In this document: piece after piece, positions 30,190 to 32,550 of the stretch
How the letters are laid out: every line of letters begins with the position of its first letter
Position numbering within the stretch: position 1 is the first letter of the stretch
Assembly (NCBI GenBank): GCA_902771595.1
Contig: CACXXH010000029.1
Location: 1 to 32,550 of the forward strand
Length of the DNA: 32,550 bases
Reading direction: 5' to 3'
Source of the DNA: Fibrobacter succinogenes
GTDB lineage: Bacteria > Fibrobacterota > Fibrobacteria > Fibrobacterales > Fibrobacteraceae
Notes under the pieces: model-generated
What the model was told of the DNA's origin: nothing
What the model saw: only the letters and a program-made list of their open reading frames with translations
Database searches by the model: none
Made by a program: the position numbers and the translations under genes

Positions 30190-31689
30190 TTATTTCTTCA
30201 AATATTCATTGATACCGGCTGCAGCGCGGCGACCCTCACCCATGGCGAGAATCACGGTTGCAGCGCCGAGCACGATGTCACCACCGGCGTAAACCTTCTC
30301 CATGAAGGTCTTGTTGGCGGCAGCATCTTCGAGAAGGATGTGACCCTTCTTGTCGACGGAGAGTTCCGGCGTGGTGTTGCTGATGAGCGGGTTGGAACCG
30401 TTACCGATAGCAACGAGCACGGTGTCGCATTCGATTTCGAAGCTTGCACCTTCGACCTTGACCGGACGCGGACGGCCCTTTTCGTCGGGTTCGCCGAGTT
30501 CGTACTTGTCGACGAGCATGCCGCGCACGTGGCCGGCTTCGTCGCCAAGAATCTTGGCCGGGTTCTGCAGAACGCAGAATTCGACACCCTCTTCCTGGGC
30601 ATGGAGAACTTCTTCCTTACGGGCCGGGAGTTCGTTCATGCTGCGGCGGTAAATGATGCGGACCTTTTCGGCACCGAGACGGAGAGCCATACGGGCAGCG
30701 TCCATAGCGACGTTACCACCACCGAGAACGACCACGTTTTTGCCGGGCCACATCGGAGTATCGGCATGTTCCTTGTCATAGGCGCGCATGAGGTTAGCGC
30801 GGGTCAGGTATTCGTTAGCGGCGAATACACCGACGAGGTTTTCACCTTCAATGTTCATGAAGAGCGGGAGGCCAGCACCGGTACCGACGAACACGGCATC
30901 GAAGCCATCCTTTTCAATGAGATCCTTGAGCTTGCGGGTACGGCCGATGACAAAATTTGTCTCGAACTTCACTCCCATGGCAGCAAGGGATTCGATTTCG
31001 TTGTCCACGATCTTCTTGGGCAGACGGAATTCAGGAATACCGTAGCGGACCACACCACCGAGCTTGTGGAAAGCTTCGAAGATGGTCACGTCGTGGCCTT
31101 CGCGGCGAACGTCAGCAGCAACGACCAGGCCGGCAGGACCGGAACCGATCACAGCCACCTTCTTGCCAGTAGCAGGCTTGACGGCCGGCACGGAAGCACC
31201 ACCGTTGTTGCGTTCGTAGTCGGCAGCAAAGCGTTCCAGGCGGCCGATAGCCACAGCCTGGTTCACGTCCTTGTGCATCTTGCCCATGGTGCAGTTCATC
31301 TGGCACTGGCGTTCCTGCGGGCAAACACGGCCGCAGATTGCCGGGAGCAAGCTGGTTTCCTTAATCTTGGCGATAGCGGCCTTGAAGTCGCCTTCGGCAA
31401 TCTTCGCGATGAAGGCCGGAATGTCGATGTGCACCGGGCAGCTTTCGACGCAGAACGGCTTCTTACAGGCGAGGCAGCGGTTGGCTTCGACGATGGCCTG
31501 AGCTTCGGTGTAACCCTGAGCCACTTCTTCCATCACGCGGGCGCGGTAGCTGGGTTCGAGCTGCGGCATCGGCTGTGCCGGAATCGCGGTCTTGTCCTTC
31601 GGCTTGAGCGGCTGCGGAAGAGCCTTGATCTTTTCGAGTTCCACCTTGGCGGCGGCATCCAACTGTTCACGAGTCAAATGTTCAGACAT
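30190..31689 (-). CDS. nfnB: Large (GltD-like) subunit of NADH-dependent ferredoxin:NADP oxidoreductase / sulfide dehydrogenase SudA
   Basis: A 499-residue GltD-type flavoprotein. The N-terminal ferredoxin-like part has two [4Fe-4S] Cys clusters (CLACKKPFCVESCPVHI ~95-111 and CGRVCPQERQCQMNC ~143-157). An FAD-binding VIGSGPAGLVVAADV (~185-199) and an NADPH-binding VVVLGGGNVAMDAARMA (~313-329) with IIYRRS follow, and a second FAD motif VYAGGDI lies near the C-terminus. In Nfn complexes this subunit holds the bifurcating FAD and exchanges electrons between NADPH, ferredoxin and, through the small subunit, NADH. It is longer than the usual ~465 because of a charged, Pro-rich N-terminus of ~50 residues. 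Start overlaps the small-subunit stop by one base (TAATG). Probably housekeeping redox balance in an anaerobe. Confidence 0.88.
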   Translation of the reverse strand: MSEHLTREQLDAAAKVELEKIKALPQPLKPKDKTAIPAQPMPQLEPSYRARVMEEVAQGYTEAQAIVEANRCLACKKPFCVESCPVHIDIPAFIAKIAEGDFKAAIAKIKETSLLPAICGRVCPQERQCQMNCTMGKMHKDVNQAVAIGRLERFAADYERNNGGASVPAVKPATGKKVAVIGSGPAGLVVAADVRREGHDVTIFEAFHKLGGVVRYGIPEFRLPKKIVDNEIESLAAMGVKFETNFVIGRTRKLKDLIEKDGFDAVFVGTGAGLPLFMNIEGENLVGVFAANEYLTRANLMRAYDKEHADTPMWPGKNVVVLGGGNVAMDAARMALRLGAEKVRIIYRRSMNELPARKEEVLHAQEEGVEFCVLQNPAKILGDEAGHVRGMLVDKYELGEPDEKGRPRPVKVEGASFEIECDTVLVAIGNGSNPLISNTTPELSVDKKGHILLEDAAANKTFMEKVYAGGDIVLGAATVILAMGEGRRAAAGINEYLKK

Positions 31690-32550
31690 TACTTGCTCTC
31701 CTTGGCCTTTGCGTCAGCCATCTTATCAATGTTGCACTTGTGGCCGTCGTTGGCACCGAAGCGGTGCAAGGCTTCCTGTTCCTGGGGCTTGAAGGCACCC
31801 ATGCGCTGGAGCATGTTGTTCCAGTCGACTTCGTGGCCGTCGAATTCCGGGCCGTCGACGCAGACGAACTTCGTCTTGCCGCCGATGGTCACGCGGCAAC
31901 CACCGCACATGCCGGTTCCGTCCACCATGATGCTGTTGAGGCTGACCACGGTCTTGACTTCGTAGGGCTTGGTGGTGAGGGCGCAGAACTTCATCATGAT
32001 CGGAGGACCGATGGCGATGACCATGTCCGGCTTGCCCTTCGTGTCTTCGCAGAGTTCCTTGAGCGGTTCGGTCACGAGACCCTTGCGGCCATAAGAACCA
32101 TCGTCGGTCATGAAGATGATGTTGTCGGCGAGAGCGGTCATTTCTTCCTTCATGAGGAAGAGGCTTTCGTTACGGGCACCCATGATGATGGTGACCTTGT
32201 TGCCGGCAGCCTTGAGGGCCTGCACGATCGGGTGCATCGGGGCAATGCCCACGCCACCGCACACGCAAACCACGTGGCCAAAATTCTCGATGTGGGTCGG
32301 GGAACCGAGCGGGCCCACGAGCACCGGGATATCGTCACCGACTTCGAACTTCGAAAGTTCGGTGGTGGTCTTACCGACGGTCTGGAAAATCAGGGTGATG
32401 GAGCCTTCAGTCGTGTCGGCATCGGCGATGGTGAGGGGCACGCGTTCGCCATTGTCCTTGTTCGTCTGGAGGATGATGAACTGGCCGGCCTTACGCTCTT
32501 GAGCGATCAGCGGGGCCTCGACGCGGAATTGGAATACCGCAGGAGATAAC
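31689..32550 (-). CDS. nfnA: Small (FNR-like) subunit of Nfn / sulfide dehydrogenase SudB, N-terminus outside window
   Basis: An open frame from the right edge to the stop at 31689 (about 286 residues). It starts in the FAD domain of a ferredoxin-NADP reductase (AVFQFRVEAP, RKAGQFIILQTN), then the NAD-binding part (VCVCGGVGIAPMHPIVQALK, IIMGARNE) and a C-terminal [2Fe-2S] site (GMCGGC and CVDGPEFDGHEVDW). A GTG at 32441 could be taken as a start, but the homologous frame plainly continues to the window edge, so only the first few residues are missing. In Nfn enzymes this subunit binds NAD(H) and passes electrons to NfnB. Followed directly by nfnB (1-base overlap). Promoter lies outside. Confidence 0.88.
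   Translation of the reverse strand, partial: LSPAVFQFRVEAPLIAQERKAGQFIILQTNKDNGERVPLTIADADTTEGSITLIFQTVGKTTTELSKFEVGDDIPVLVGPLGSPTHIENFGHVVCVCGGVGIAPMHPIVQALKAAGNKVTIIMGARNESLFLMKEEMTALADNIIFMTDDGSYGRKGLVTEPLKELCEDTKGKPDMVIAIGPPIMMKFCALTTKPYEVKTVVSLNSIMVDGTGMCGGCRVTIGGKTKFVCVDGPEFDGHEVDWNNMLQRMGAFKPQEQEALHRFGANDGHKCNIDKMADAKAKESK

Noticed and set aside
30340..31965. 541-codon plus-strand open frame antisense to nfnB and nfnA
   Set aside because: It is the complement of two well-supported GC-rich genes, has low-complexity composition rich in His, Asp and Glu, and shows no family motif. Same judgement for the antisense frames at 31740-32549, 23059-24195 and 24447-25484.
1..32550. tRNA, rRNA or insertion-sequence genes
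   Set aside because: No cloverleaf, rRNA-like stretch, DDE transposase or integrase was found. The Rpn-type gene is the only mobile-element-like protein.

Overview
The window looks like a chromosomal segment of a Gram-negative anaerobe, most plausibly a Fibrobacter relative. That placement is inference. It rests on recurrent TATATT -10 boxes, an Nfn/Sud-type ferredoxin:NADP oxidoreductase pair, lineage-restricted Cys-rich secreted proteins, a PD-(D/E)XK (Rpn-type) nuclease, and GC-rich housekeeping stretches mixed with AT-rich accessory genes. No rRNA, tRNA, CRISPR array or insertion sequence was seen.

Region by region: (1) 1-290 is the start of a membrane protein running off the left edge, divergent from a glycosyltransferase cluster. 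(2) 316-6367 is an AT-rich cluster of six glycosyltransferases: two DXD-type sugar transferases, two GT4 paralogs, a chimeric GT4-N/GT-A protein, and a GT-A paralog on the opposite strand. (3) 6370-10729 holds two large ATPase-type conflict proteins, a DUF4062/GHKL/winged-helix protein and an HD plus Hsp90-like (GHKL) protein, separated by a promoter with a G10 tract. (4) 10742-12750 is a methyltransferase-like gene and wzt, the ATPase of an O-antigen ABC exporter. (5) 12775-19442 is an accessory island: an AAA/ABC-like ATPase with a HEPN RNase, an Rpn-type nuclease, an ORF6N/PLD-like protein, a HigB-HigA toxin-antitoxin pair whose antitoxin carries an ImmA/IrrE protease domain, plus wreckage of RhuM, of a DUF4062-type gene and of wzt. 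(6) 19464-24162 is wzm, a membrane-anchored CbbX/SpoVK-type AAA+ ATPase, a polyprenyl-phosphate-type GT2 and a Gfo/Idh/MocA oxidoreductase, all tightly coupled. (7) 24243-25463 is an ATP-grasp enzyme, and 25513-28714 is a three-gene operon of Cys-rich secreted proteins. (8) 28865-29998 is wecE. (9) After a bidirectional terminator come nfnB and partial nfnA.

How the genes fit together: the outer genes (sugar aminotransferase, oxidoreductase, ATP-grasp, GT2, wzm/wzt, GTs, methyltransferase-like) fit the synthesis and ABC-dependent export of a surface polysaccharide. The accessory island sits between wzm and wzt, which are normally adjacent. It is bracketed and littered with partial copies of the wzt 5' region, so this spot looks like a repeatedly used insertion site. 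The strongest candidates for a poorly described system are the ATPase+HEPN pair enclosed by ~68-bp direct repeats of the wzt promoter/start, and a ~115-bp promoter+leader cassette placed precisely in front of two unrelated genes of the island. A recurrent TATATT 6-10 nt before the ATG of six genes also suggests leaderless transcription.
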